Source of the DNA: Chloroflexi bacterium UBA6622
GTDB lineage: Bacteria > Chloroflexota > UBA11872
Length of the DNA: 32,830 bases
NCBI GenBank assembly: GCA_002433065.1
Contig: DJHK01000011.1
Coordinates: forward strand, 1-32,830
Direction: 5' to 3'
Positions 1 through 7,432 of the stretch are shown here, piece by piece. The notes under the pieces are model-generated. The model saw only the letters and a program-made list of their open reading frames with translations, was not told the origin of the DNA and searched no databases. How positions within the stretch are numbered: position 1 is the first letter of the stretch; each line of letters begins with the position of its first letter. The position numbers and the translations under genes were made by a program.

Positions 1-141
1 GGCAACACCAAGGAAACCATGGAGTTCACCGGTGCCATGGCTGTGGACAACGCTCTAGCCGTCATGTCAGGAGACTGGCCTGACGAAGTAGTGGTCAACG
101 AGGTCTACTCCCCTCGATCAACGCGTACGCAAACAAGCTAG
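1..141 (+). CDS. D-2-hydroxyacid dehydrogenase, C-terminal end (partial)
   Basis: The first 46 codons are open from the window edge to a TAG. The peptide starts GNTKETMEFTGAMAVDNALA and continues with GDWPDEVVVN. This matches the last helix of the NAD-dependent D-2-hydroxyacid dehydrogenase / phosphoglycerate dehydrogenase family, where a G-N/G-T-x-E-T turn follows the catalytic histidine and precedes a helix of the A-x-x-N-x-L type. The catalytic and NAD-binding parts lie outside the window, so the substrate cannot be named. The gene ends 11 bases before the convergent sulfurtransferase gene. A second, complete member of the superfamily lies at 26490-27503. Confidence 0.7.
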   Translation, partial: GNTKETMEFTGAMAVDNALAVMSGDWPDEVVVNEVYSPRSTRTQTS

Positions 142-152
142 CCGTCACCGTA

Positions 153-983
153 CTACGCGCGCCTATTCAGCCGTGCGTCTGGCTCGCCTACACACGCCGG
201 GAGGTGCTCGCGGCGAGACCATTCGTGCCACGAGCCGAGGTAGTTGCGAACACGCACTCCTGCCTTTCTTAACGCCAGCCACACATATGCACTGCGCGCA
301 CCCCGGTGGCAGTAGACGACGACCTCTTGGTCACTCGTTATGGCTTGTGTGGTGAGTACCGCCCCTACCACCTCGTCCCTACAAAAACGGCCCTGAGACT
401 CTAATTCTCGCCAATACAACCACGACGCGCACGGTATCCGTCCGGGACGAGGGTCGCAATCCGGTTCATCGGTCCCGAGAAACTCATCCGGCCCCCGAAC
501 ATCAAGCAGTCGCATTTGTCCGTCCTGCAAACGACCGGCAATCTCATTAGCCGTAATGAAAACCTCGTCACGCCTGTGCGCCTCAAAGGAGCCCTGCGCC
601 TTTGCGTTACCAGGCGCGCTGATCGATCCACCGATAGCTACCCACGCCTCGAGCCCTCCGTTCAGGATGAACACCTGCGGGTGCCCGAGCCAGATTAAGG
701 TCCAGACCGCTCGCGCCGCCCGAATACCCGAGGACGCTTCGTAGACCACGATTCGCGCATCGTTGGCCACACCAGCCGCCCGACATGCAGCAGCCGCCGC
801 ACCAGCATAGGCCTCGACGCTTGTCTTATCACTGCCCACGAGCATCGCATCGTACAGGTCAATGGGCTGCGCTCCGGGAATAACGCCGGCCGCCATCTCT
901 TCAGGGCGCCGGGCGTCAAGCACGCATACATCGTGCCTCTCACCCAACAACGCCTTAAGCGCCTCTGCCTCGATTATGTACAT
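153..983 (-). CDS. Two-domain rhodanese-type sulfurtransferase
   Basis: The 276-residue protein has two tandem rhodanese domains, the layout of thiosulfate / 3-mercaptopyruvate sulfurtransferases, which move sulfane sulfur to acceptors such as cyanide or thiols. The N-terminal domain (about residues 5-125, with VLDARRPEE and LNGGLEAW) is the inactive half. The C-terminal domain (about 140-265) has LLDVRGPDEF and the active loop CHRGARS with the nucleophilic Cys near residue 225. A basic loop of this kind is closer to thiosulfate than to mercaptopyruvate enzymes, but substrate assignment is tentative. The frame is open up to 1100; the ATG at 983 is preferred because it follows GGAAG and because homologues begin just before the first rhodanese strand. 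It is divergent from the mannonate-dehydratase-like gene, with 72 bases between starts. Confidence 0.88.
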   Translation of the reverse strand: MYIIEAEALKALLGERHDVCVLDARRPEEMAAGVIPGAQPIDLYDAMLVGSDKTSVEAYAGAAAAACRAAGVANDARIVVYEASSGIRAARAVWTLIWLGHPQVFILNGGLEAWVAIGGSISAPGNAKAQGSFEAHRRDEVFITANEIAGRLQDGQMRLLDVRGPDEFLGTDEPDCDPRPGRIPCASWLYWRELESQGRFCRDEVVGAVLTTQAITSDQEVVVYCHRGARSAYVWLALRKAGVRVRNYLGSWHEWSRREHLPACVGEPDARLNRRA

Positions 984-1020
984 GTCATCTTCCAGGGTCC
1001 GCCGTCCATATGTTACGTCG

Positions 1021-1056
1021 TGGCCAGAGACGCCCACAGCGGCTACGATTCGTGCA
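1021..1056 (+). promoter_or_regulatory. Candidate promoter giving a leaderless transcript
   Basis: TGGCCA (4 of 6 to TTGACA) at 1021-1026, a 17-base spacer and TACGAT (-10-like) at 1044-1049 place the expected transcription start at or next to the A of the ATG at 1056. No Shine-Dalgarno sequence precedes that ATG, which fits a leaderless mRNA. This rests on motif spacing only. Confidence 0.35.
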
Positions 1057-2072
1057 TGATCAAGATTGGCCTCCGTTTTGTTGATACCTCGCAAGCCCAT
1101 CTGCAGTACGCAGCCCAGCTAGGGGTCGATGGTGGGTTCGTACGTATCGACCACCTGCCGGGGATCGCCCAGACAGGGCGTATTGACCGCCCAAAGCTCC
1201 GAGAGCTCATCACACGTCTCGAAGACCTAAAAATGGACATCGCCGGGATCGAACTACGCCGATCTCACATCGCTGGGGTTCTCAAGGGCGAGCCCGCCGC
1301 TACCAAAGAGCTGGCTGATCTCCGCGAGTCTGTCCGCACCCTCGGAGGCGAGGGCATTTCCCTTGTGACCTGTGGTTTTTCCGTGGCCCACGCCGATGAG
1401 CACCTGCATCCATGGCGCGGATATTCTGACGAACCCGGCGGGCGAGCCGGAACGCTTCTCCGCACCTTTGACGCTGCAAAGCTACGGGACAGCGATCTTG
1501 TTACATGGGGAGTCGGGGATCCAAAGTCAGCCATACGCGTTCCCGAGACTGAGGTTTGGCGACGGCTCGACGGGTTTATGGAACACATCCTGCCTGCAGC
1601 AGAATCCGCCGGGGTTCGTCTGGGGTTCCATCCAAACGATCCGCCAATGTCCCCCTATCGGGGTGTTGAACAGCCGCTCATCAACCCAGACGGCTATGAC
1701 CGCCTCTTGGCACGATATCCGAGCGACAATGTCGGTTTGTTGTTTTGCCTTGGGACCATATATGAATCGGGTGCTGACATGCCTGCTGCGCTCCGGGCCT
1801 TTGGGGAACAGGGAAAGCTGTTCGCGATTCACTTCCGAAACGTCCGAGGACTCGTTCCTCGCTTCGAGGAGGTTTTTCAGGACGAGGGTGACTACAATTC
1901 GTCCGATCAAATGCGCACCCTCCACGACGTAGGGTTTGATGGTTTCGTTATGCCAGATCATTACCCCGGCTTGCTGGGAGACAACGACGCTCAAGACCGG
2001 GCCCGTGCCTGGTGTGTTGGCTACTTACGGGCCCTTGTTCAGGCCACCAAGAATGGCCGCGGTGGGGCCTGA
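1056..2072 (+). CDS. Mannonate dehydratase-like (UxuA family) TIM-barrel enzyme
   Basis: The 338-residue protein resembles D-mannonate dehydratase (EC 4.2.1.8), which converts D-mannonate to 2-keto-3-deoxygluconate in hexuronate catabolism. Visible signatures are FHPNDPP with His192, FCLGT with Cys231, IHFRNV with His259 and MPDHYP with Asp301. The order His, Cys, His, Asp and their spacing match the metal ligands known for UxuA. The C-terminal stretch DRARAWCVGYLRAL is also typical. The frame is open from 933, but the ATG at 1056 is chosen because the conserved domain begins right after it (KIGLRF) and earlier codons run into the divergent sulfurtransferase gene. A Gfo/Idh oxidoreductase follows, as expected in a sugar-acid pathway. 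Related UxuA-like enzymes of unknown substrate exist, so the exact reaction is not certain. Confidence 0.85.
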   Translation: MIKIGLRFVDTSQAHLQYAAQLGVDGGFVRIDHLPGIAQTGRIDRPKLRELITRLEDLKMDIAGIELRRSHIAGVLKGEPAATKELADLRESVRTLGGEGISLVTCGFSVAHADEHLHPWRGYSDEPGGRAGTLLRTFDAAKLRDSDLVTWGVGDPKSAIRVPETEVWRRLDGFMEHILPAAESAGVRLGFHPNDPPMSPYRGVEQPLINPDGYDRLLARYPSDNVGLLFCLGTIYESGADMPAALRAFGEQGKLFAIHFRNVRGLVPRFEEVFQDEGDYNSSDQMRTLHDVGFDGFVMPDHYPGLLGDNDAQDRARAWCVGYLRALVQATKNGRGGA

Positions 2073-2084
2073 CATGTCTGGGCT

Positions 2085-2116
2085 CCCCACCAGGGCAGGC
2101 TTGGGCGGCTTTTTTC
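2085..2116 (+). terminator. Weak candidate terminator after the UxuA-like gene
   Basis: A C-rich segment (CCCCACC) is followed by a G-rich one (GGCTTGGG) and a run of six T at 2110-2115. The possible stem is short and bulged, so this is only a candidate Rho-independent terminator. Confidence 0.28.
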
Positions 2117-2219
2117 GCATTCTCAGGCGCTGTTTTCTGTGCCTGTGGGGGCTGAGGTCACGGTTTGACGGGCCTGTTCGGCTCAACGGCAAGGCCGTGG
2201 GCCGGAGTGGTGCCCTCTA

Positions 2220-3206
2220 GTGGGCCCCCGCAGCACATCAGATCCGGTTCGAGTCGGCTTTATAGGCGCAGGCCATCTGGCCACACTTGTGCACTACCCG
2301 TCACTTGACGAGCTGGACACGGCCTCCCTCGTAGCCATCACCGATATCGACGAAACACGGCTGCTGTCTACGGCTAACCGCTACAACGTCAGTGGCCGTT
2401 ACACCAATCACCGTGACATGCTTGACAAGGAGCATCTTGACGCCGTGTACGTGGTCATGCCGCCACAACTGTTACACGATATCGTGATTGACTGCCTCGA
2501 GGCCGGGAAACACGTTTTTGTTGAGAAGCCGCCGGGTACGGGCACGTATCAAACAGAGGCCTTTGCCTGGTACGCCGCCAAGTATGGCTGCCTCACAATG
2601 ACTGGGTTCAACCGCCGCTTCGTGCCGCTCTTGAAGCGATGTAAAGAGCTCGTGGAAGCTGCCGGGCCCATCCACCTGGCAGTTGCCAGCTTTCACAAAC
2701 AGGACCACGATCCGGAGGACTTTGGTTTCCACCGAGGCGCGGTAAGTCACCTGACCTCGGATGTCATCCATGCCGTGGATGCGCTCCGATGGATCGCCGG
2801 TGGCAACGTGAAGGAGGTCGCCGCCCACGCCCGATCGGTAGACCGACCATACCCAAACACGTATGCGGCCCTCATCGACTTTGATACTGGCTGCTCTGGC
2901 CTACTTGTCGCTAGCCGACGCTCCGGTGCCCGGCGACACCACTTCGAATTCCACGGTGGCGATGTCGCCATCTATAGCGACGATCAGCATCGAGCCGAAG
3001 TGTTTACGGGAGAGGCCGACGGCCCAACAGAGCTTCTTGGCAGAGACCTCGCCCGCTCAGAGGCTGACCACCACCTGTTTGGATTCTTTGACGAGAACCA
3101 ACATTTTATCGATTCCATTCAAAGCGGCTCCGAGCCTGTCACAAACTTTCAGGACGCTGTGCAGACCATGCGCTTGGCTGAACAAATCGCCAGCCAACCT
3201 CGCTAA
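2220..3206 (+). CDS. Gfo/Idh/MocA family NAD(P)-dependent oxidoreductase
   Basis: The 328-residue protein has an N-terminal Rossmann fold with VGFIGAGHLA (about residues 12-21) and the family motif VEKPPG near residues 101-106, in which the EKP lysine acts in catalysis. The C-terminal part is the alpha/beta substrate-binding domain, with HLTSDVIHAVDALRW around residues 176-190. Enzymes of this family oxidise or reduce sugars, inositols or sugar derivatives; the substrate cannot be read from the sequence. The start is a GTG at 2220 with a GGAG-like element about 12 bases upstream, which is long spacing. The gene follows the UxuA-like gene after 147 bases and probably serves the same sugar-acid pathway. 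Its TAA overlaps the TAG of the convergent small gene. Confidence 0.88.
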   Translation: MGPRSTSDPVRVGFIGAGHLATLVHYPSLDELDTASLVAITDIDETRLLSTANRYNVSGRYTNHRDMLDKEHLDAVYVVMPPQLLHDIVIDCLEAGKHVFVEKPPGTGTYQTEAFAWYAAKYGCLTMTGFNRRFVPLLKRCKELVEAAGPIHLAVASFHKQDHDPEDFGFHRGAVSHLTSDVIHAVDALRWIAGGNVKEVAAHARSVDRPYPNTYAALIDFDTGCSGLLVASRRSGARRHHFEFHGGDVAIYSDDQHRAEVFTGEADGPTELLGRDLARSEADHHLFGFFDENQHFIDSIQSGSEPVTNFQDAVQTMRLAEQIASQPR

Positions 3207-3445
3207 CCCACAGGTTCTTGTGGCGCATTAGCGCGCAAGAAATCCAGCGCCTTGGAATAGCTTCGCCGCTCGAGAAAGTGTCGCAGTTCCGCAGGCTCCG
3301 CCGGTGTAAGGCGAGACGCCAATTCGTCCACTCGCTGGATCGCCTGGCGAAGATCGTCCTGGCTTCCCATGGGCGAACCGATCACGTCAAGCAGTTGCGC
3401 CAGCGCCTCTGTGAGGCCTTCTAGGCTTTGCCCACCCTCGCTCAT
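3203..3445 (-). CDS. Small helical hypothetical protein (80 aa)
   Basis: This small protein is rich in Leu, Ala, Glu and Arg and is predicted by eye to form amphipathic helices. It has no motif I recognise. A good Shine-Dalgarno (GGGGAAG, about 6 bases from the ATG) and a TATAAG box further upstream support expression. Its TAG overlaps the TAA of the convergent Gfo/Idh gene within the four bases CTAA. It is divergent from the HTH regulator gene, 150 bases away, so the two may share regulation. I assign no function. Confidence 0.6.
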   Translation of the reverse strand: MSEGGQSLEGLTEALAQLLDVIGSPMGSQDDLRQAIQRVDELASRLTPAEPAELRHFLERRSYSKALDFLRANAPQEPVG

Positions 3446-3554
3446 ACTTCTTCCCCGTCCTTATAGAAAACCATACACCTCGGTCATCCGCGTAACGAGG
3501 CCGGTCCTTCCGTAACGCATCTTACGTTTCTCCGAAGCTCTCTAGGGCTCCGAT

Positions 3555-3583
3555 TTGGAAGTCGTCGCCGTGCTCGCTATAGT
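3555..3583 (+). promoter_or_regulatory. Promoter of the tandem-HTH regulator
   Basis: TTGGAA at 3555-3560, a 17-base spacer and TATAGT at 3578-3583 form a good sigma-70-type promoter. The predicted start near 3590 leaves a leader of only about six bases before the ATG at 3596, and no Shine-Dalgarno is present. Confidence 0.5.
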
Positions 3584-3595
3584 GCGTCTTCCCAG

Positions 3596-4288
3596 ATGAG
3601 TATTTCACAAGCAGTACGGCAGCTTCGCGAGCAGCGTCGCCTGACAAAGGCGGAGCTTGCCGCGCGCTGTGCGCTTGCCCCTTCCTACCTTTCTCGGCTC
3701 GAAAGCGGCGACTACAAAAGCCCCACAGTGCAGACCCTTGTGACAATTGCCCAGGGTCTTGACGTCGATCCCCGTGAACTTCTGGTTTTAGCTGGCTATG
3801 TGCCGGACGATATGGCGCGGGCCCGTCGGCAGTTCGCTGAAGAGTCCATCACCCGGCTGGCTGAATCAGCAATCCGCTCCATCTCCCGTGCAGTCAACAC
3901 TACCCTCAACCCTGACGACCCAGACCACTCTAACGTGCCTGATGTGGACAGGACGTTACTTGCCGAACGGCTGCGTGATCACCGCAAGACCGCTGGCTTG
4001 GCCTCCAGAGAGGCCGCCCGACGGGCTGATGTCCGCGCAATGGTCATCACTGACCTCGAGGCGGGCCGAGAGCCGGCCCAAGCCGCCGACCTGCGCCACG
4101 TCCTTGTGGCCGGATATGGGATGACCCAACATGATGTCGACGACCTCCTGTTCGAGGTTGGCCTTAGCCAGTACCTAGCAGAGGACCTCGTTCTGTCCCC
4201 AGAATCACGTCGTATGACCCTCGAGTTCGCTCGGTTGGCACGGATGCGCGATCGGCAGAGCCGCCAAGGGTCGGCACCGCCCGCCTAA
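3596..4288 (+). CDS. Tandem XRE-type helix-turn-helix regulator
   Basis: The 230-residue protein begins with a Cro/CI-type HTH domain (about residues 4-61) containing LTKAELAARCALAPSYLSRLE, a textbook helix-turn-helix, followed by the usual DPRELLVLAGY end. A second, more divergent XRE-like unit spans about residues 121-175 (LAERLRDHRKTAGLASREAA... then VITDLEAGRE). A linker of about 50 residues rich in Ser, Asp and Pro separates them. Two DNA-binding domains in one chain could let a monomer or dimer bind repeated half-sites. There is no membrane or sensor domain. The gene stands alone between a promoter and a strong hairpin terminator, so it is probably a single-gene unit; its target is unknown. 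Confidence 0.85.
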   Translation: MSISQAVRQLREQRRLTKAELAARCALAPSYLSRLESGDYKSPTVQTLVTIAQGLDVDPRELLVLAGYVPDDMARARRQFAEESITRLAESAIRSISRAVNTTLNPDDPDHSNVPDVDRTLLAERLRDHRKTAGLASREAARRADVRAMVITDLEAGREPAQAADLRHVLVAGYGMTQHDVDDLLFEVGLSQYLAEDLVLSPESRRMTLEFARLARMRDRQSRQGSAPPA

Positions 4289-4297
4289 GGCTGGCAG

Positions 4298-4316
4298 AAC
4301 CCCAGCAGGGGTTTTT
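4298..4316 (+). terminator. Rho-independent terminator after the HTH regulator
   Basis: A perfect 6-bp stem, AACCCC with GGGGTT, around the loop AGCA is followed by a T-run at 4312-4316, ten bases after the TAA. The hairpin is short but has the classic layout. Confidence 0.6.
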
Positions 4317-4319
4317 CGA

Positions 4320-4439
4320 ACGACCTCAACAAAGCCAACTATCCTCTTTCTGTTCTCAGATCAACACAGGTATGACTGGGTTGGCTGGAACAAAAACCTG
4401 CCAATCAAGACACCGCATCTTGACAAATTAGCCAGCTGA
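4320..4439 (+). pseudogene. Remnant of a sulfatase gene (N-terminal fragment)
   Basis: One frame reads T-TSTKPTILFLFSDQHRYDW, then VGWNKN, a short gap, and KTPHLDKLAS before an in-frame TGA at 4437. This is the N-terminal strand and first metal-binding segment of type I sulfatases (usual form KPNILFLFSDQHRYDW...TPNLDRLA), which hydrolyse sulfate esters of glycans. The codon where Met is expected is ACG (4320-4322), so the start seems lost, and the catalytic C-x-P-S-R segment and the rest of the enzyme are absent. It lies in the 228-base gap after the HTH gene and partly within that gene's terminator region. The good preservation of 39 codons suggests recent decay. A short expressed peptide is possible but unlikely. 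Confidence 0.72.
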
Positions 4440-4516
4440 GGAACTACGTTATGTCAAGCAGGACGGGAGACGTCTTGCTGAGTCATTCCGGTGTTTTCAG
4501 CCGCTTTACGTTTTGG

Positions 4517-6391
4517 CTAGCTGATTGCCGGTGCAATCGCCAGAGCAGTCGTCAGGTTGCTGGCCAATCCGTCATTGGTCGTAAAGGCTTTCCACGTCGC
4601 ACCGTCAAATCGAGCCACGCCCCCGTCGGTTGCCACCCATAGGTTGCCCTGCTTGTCCTCCGCTAAGGCCCGAGCACTGTTTGAGGGAAGGCCCGCGCTA
4701 GCCACGGTTGAATTTGAGAAAACGCCGTTGACATAGCGCGTGACACCACCCTCGGTCGCGATCCAGACAACACCGTCGGCCGCCACCAAAATGTCGCGGA
4801 CGTTGTTGCTGCCCAGGCCCTCCACAGTTGTGTACGTTGTCCATACAGCCCGGCTCTTCGTATACGAGACCCCGGCTGTAGCGGTGCCAAACCAGAAGGC
4901 TCCAGTCGCATCGATGGCCACCGCCGTCACGTCATTGCTAACAATGCCTGAGTTCACCGTATTGTGAAGGGTCCAAGCCCCATCAACCCGGTCATATCTC
5001 GCAACACCGTTGGCCGTCGTAAACCACAGGCTTTCGGGCGACTCCGTGACCATATAGAGATCCCGAACCATGCTGCTGGGAAGGCTCGAGTTGTCGGGCC
5101 TGAACCGATCCCACCCGCTGCCAGCATCACTAGTGACCGCACTGCTATCGAAGCGACTCACACCTTGGTCTGCATGGCCAACCCACAGCACGCTGCCGGA
5201 CTGCCGACCCGCCAGGGCACGAACATCGTTGGACCCCAGCCCATTGTTTGTGCTCGCCTTGCTATACCCCGTAACTGCACCTGCTCGCGTCACGCTGTAC
5301 ACGCCACTGTCGGTGCCGGCCCAGATCAATCCATCCTTGTCCACCACGACAGCACGCACCACGTTCGTGCTTAACCCGGAGTTGGAAGGCCCAAAGCTGG
5401 TCCAGCGAGCTCCGTCGTACATCGCAAGCCCACCCGCCGATGTTCCCACGACCACCAACTCCGCCGTCGTGCTTGGCAGTGTAGAAGCACTTGCCGAGGC
5501 CGTCGTCGTGGTGGCCGTCGTCGTCGTGGTGGTCGCCGTCGTCGTGGCCTCAACCACCTGCGGGACAAACACACTGCCCGTTACAAGCGGCGTGGTTGAC
5601 GCATTAAACGGCACAACCTGTTGCCACGAGCCCCCCGGGTATTTCTGGTTGCGAAGGTCATCGCCCAACAAACGAAGCTTGACGGGCTCAGCAGCATCCA
5701 GGGGGTGATACTCCATTACTGCTGCCTGAAAGTATTGCCGTACGAACCCGGGCGTCGCTGCCGCTATATAGACACTGTCAGACGTGTTCGTGTCAACGCG
5801 CGCTTCTGTCTTCGGATACCCAAAGGCTGCTACACCACCAAGTTCATTGAAAAAATCGAGAAACTTTGCGGGGTACCCCCCCACCGAGAAGTTGGAAACT
5901 TTATGCCCCCACGGCCCATGAATTTCGCCGCTGTTGTTGTTTGTGGTTCCGGGCTCAACACCAAGATCGGCACTGCCGCCGACCCCACCTCCAAAAAAGT
6001 CCCAAGCAAGCCGCCGCTCCAACACATACGCATTTCCAAGGTCAGGTCTCCGGTGAAAATCAACCACTCCCCGCTGAAAATATTGGGTCAGCGTTCCTGA
6101 CTCCTCAACATGCACCTCTGAAGTGGGGAAGCCCCAGCGCTTAAGCCCCCCAGCGCTCTCAAAAAACCCTTTAAAGTCCGCTGTTAACGCTTGGCCATCG
6201 ACGATCACGCTTAGGTGGGGAATATTGTGCCGGAGAAGACTGTTGCCGGGAGCACTGCTGTAGGTGTTCCCCAAGACCCTGATCTCACCAAAGCCCGAGG
6301 ATGTCTGGGCAGCAAGCGCGGCCGGCCCTGTGACGATTCCTGCCACCAGGACCAACAATAAAAGCCCAAGCTTCTTGCGAACGCGTTTCAG
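4517..6391 (-). CDS. Secreted protein with GFP-type repeats and a Reg_prop beta-propeller
   Basis: The 624-residue secreted protein starts with a signal peptide if the CTG at 6391 is used: MKRVRKKLG, a hydrophobic core, then an ALAAQ cleavage region. The first TTG (6358) would remove the basic n-region, and an in-frame stop lies at 6425-6427. A G-rich Shine-Dalgarno-like run (AGGGGGG) is 8 bases before the CTG. Residues about 50-250 hold two repeats of the form GGL..WGFPxSE...QYFQRGVVDFH, a module common in Chloroflexota and Actinobacteria surface proteins. A Thr/Ala/Ser linker (about 280-310) leads to a C-terminal propeller of about six or seven blades with the repeated pattern SNxVRAL..D..G.LWVATDGGVARFD, as in two-component-regulator propeller repeats. 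No histidine kinase or enzyme domain follows, so it may act in binding or sensing at the cell surface. Confidence 0.82.
   Translation of the reverse strand: MKRVRKKLGLLLLVLVAGIVTGPAALAAQTSSGFGEIRVLGNTYSSAPGNSLLRHNIPHLSVIVDGQALTADFKGFFESAGGLKRWGFPTSEVHVEESGTLTQYFQRGVVDFHRRPDLGNAYVLERRLAWDFFGGGVGGSADLGVEPGTTNNNSGEIHGPWGHKVSNFSVGGYPAKFLDFFNELGGVAAFGYPKTEARVDTNTSDSVYIAAATPGFVRQYFQAAVMEYHPLDAAEPVKLRLLGDDLRNQKYPGGSWQQVVPFNASTTPLVTGSVFVPQVVEATTTATTTTTTATTTTASASASTLPSTTAELVVVGTSAGGLAMYDGARWTSFGPSNSGLSTNVVRAVVVDKDGLIWAGTDSGVYSVTRAGAVTGYSKASTNNGLGSNDVRALAGRQSGSVLWVGHADQGVSRFDSSAVTSDAGSGWDRFRPDNSSLPSSMVRDLYMVTESPESLWFTTANGVARYDRVDGAWTLHNTVNSGIVSNDVTAVAIDATGAFWFGTATAGVSYTKSRAVWTTYTTVEGLGSNNVRDILVAADGVVWIATEGGVTRYVNGVFSNSTVASAGLPSNSARALAEDKQGNLWVATDGGVARFDGATWKAFTTNDGLASNLTTALAIAPAIS
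5498..5551. repeat. Trinucleotide-rich low-complexity tract (Thr-rich linker)
   Basis: Runs of GTC/GTG (ACG/CAC on the coding strand) encode the Thr-rich linker between the N-terminal repeats and the propeller of the secreted protein. Such tracts change length easily by slippage. Confidence 0.6.
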
Positions 6392-6515
6392 GAGCGCAAC
6401 CCCCCTTTCACCTCCGCGTGGTGCCTATGCGTCGTACCAACCTCCACGATACCTCGTGGCCTCTGCTGCCCGACCCACCCAGTATAAGCCACGGCCTCGC
6501 GTCTGGCACCTCTCT

Positions 6516-6764
6516 CTACTCAACCACTATCGCCACCGCAAGCACCGCCACAAGCATGGCGAGGCCCAGAACAACGCTTGTCGCGAGATCGCGCCGCAGC
6601 GATGCAAGGTCTAGAAGCGGCGCCTGCCTCGCAACGGCCTCTGGCTCGGCCACTTCGGCTACCTGCACGGCCCTTGGCCCTTCAGCCACGCCCTCCCTCA
6701 CTAGAGGCCTCCGGCGAATGGGCTCCCGGCGACGCCTACGTGTTGATCGTCGCCTTCCAGCCAC
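6516..6764 (-). CDS. Small Arg-rich protein with a C-terminal membrane span
   Basis: The 82-residue protein has an Arg-rich N-terminus (MAGRRRSTRRRRREPIRRRP), an acidic/Ala-rich middle, and one hydrophobic segment (about residues 61-81, TSVVLGLAMLVAVLAVAIVV) ending in Glu. It looks like a tail-anchored single-span membrane protein with a cytoplasmic basic part. The start is a GTG two bases after the stop of the rhomboid gene, and its Shine-Dalgarno (AAAGGA) lies inside the end of that gene, so translation is probably coupled. I do not recognise a family. Neighbourhood suggests it may be a partner or substrate of the rhomboid protease, which is inference only. Confidence 0.62.
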   Translation of the reverse strand: MAGRRRSTRRRRREPIRRRPLVREGVAEGPRAVQVAEVAEPEAVARQAPLLDLASLRRDLATSVVLGLAMLVAVLAVAIVVE

Positions 6765-6766
6765 GC

Positions 6767-7414
6767 CTAGATCCTTTCGGTTTCACGACCACCACTTCCT
6801 TCGCCCAATAGCCCCCATCGTACTAGCAAGGCGACCATACCGCCGACCCCAAAACCACCCAGGTGGGCAGCCCAGGCAACTTGCGGCCCATAAGCCGTAG
6901 CATCACTAACCAATAGCTCCGCCAGCTGTATCGCTACCCACAAGCCGCCCGCCGCGACGCCCGCCGGCCCTGACAGCAGCAAGACACCTACGAGGCCTGC
7001 GACACCGCCGCTCGCACCGATGAGCGGCGCCATAGAATTCACATGCGTGACGGCGTGCACCATGGCACCGCCACTGCAGGCGGCTGCCCAAACCAACAAA
7101 AATCTCCACCAGCCAACCCGTCGCTCCACCACAGGCCCGATCGCCGCCAGGCAGGCCATGTTTACTGCCAAATGCCCAAGGCCCGCGTGCAAAAACGGCG
7201 CCGACACAAGCGTGAGCATGTACGGATCGATGTAGGCGCCACCATCCGCAACCTCGCCCTGCATCAGAACCAAGGGCCTTAACCCGTACGCCCCGGCCCA
7301 CCCAGCCGCACCGCCCGCAAGAATGCGCTCTAGCACGAAAACCGTGGCGTTTACAGCAACAATCAGGCCGGCAGCGGGCGTTACATACCTCGCTGCCCCA
7401 CCACTAATAAACAT
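6767..7414 (-). CDS. Rhomboid family intramembrane serine protease
   Basis: The 215-residue protein has about six hydrophobic segments and the rhomboid signature. HxxxN is in the second conserved helix (HLAVN, His81 and Asn85), GASGG carries the nucleophile Ser135, and AHLGGFGVG carries the catalytic His184. Rhomboids cut single-span membrane proteins within the bilayer. Length is normal for the core six-helix form without extra domains. The gene lies downstream of parB, with a parS site in the gap, and is followed at once by a small single-span protein gene, a plausible substrate. The ATG at 7414 starts directly next to the parS palindrome, so the ribosome-binding region overlaps the ParB site; no clear Shine-Dalgarno is seen (AGAG lies about 15-18 bases upstream). 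Confidence 0.92.
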   Translation of the reverse strand: MFISGGAARYVTPAAGLIVAVNATVFVLERILAGGAAGWAGAYGLRPLVLMQGEVADGGAYIDPYMLTLVSAPFLHAGLGHLAVNMACLAAIGPVVERRVGWWRFLLVWAAACSGGAMVHAVTHVNSMAPLIGASGGVAGLVGVLLLSGPAGVAAGGLWVAIQLAELLVSDATAYGPQVAWAAHLGGFGVGGMVALLVRWGLLGEGSGGRETERI

Positions 7415-7416
7415 AG

Positions 7417-7432
7417 CGTTTCACGTGAAACT
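7417..7432. other. parS: parS centromere site
   Basis: The sequence CGTTTCACGTGAAACT contains the perfect 14-bp palindrome GTTTCACGTGAAAC, the core of the bacterial parS consensus (TGTTTCACGTGAAACA in Bacillus subtilis). It lies 11 bases beyond the end of parB. ParB dimers load and spread from such sites to organise the origin region. I saw no second full copy in the window. Confidence 0.93.

Noticed and set aside
2240..2260. GGTTCGAGTC resembling a tRNA T-arm
   Set aside because: It lies inside the Gfo/Idh start region and no acceptor or anticodon stem fits around it.
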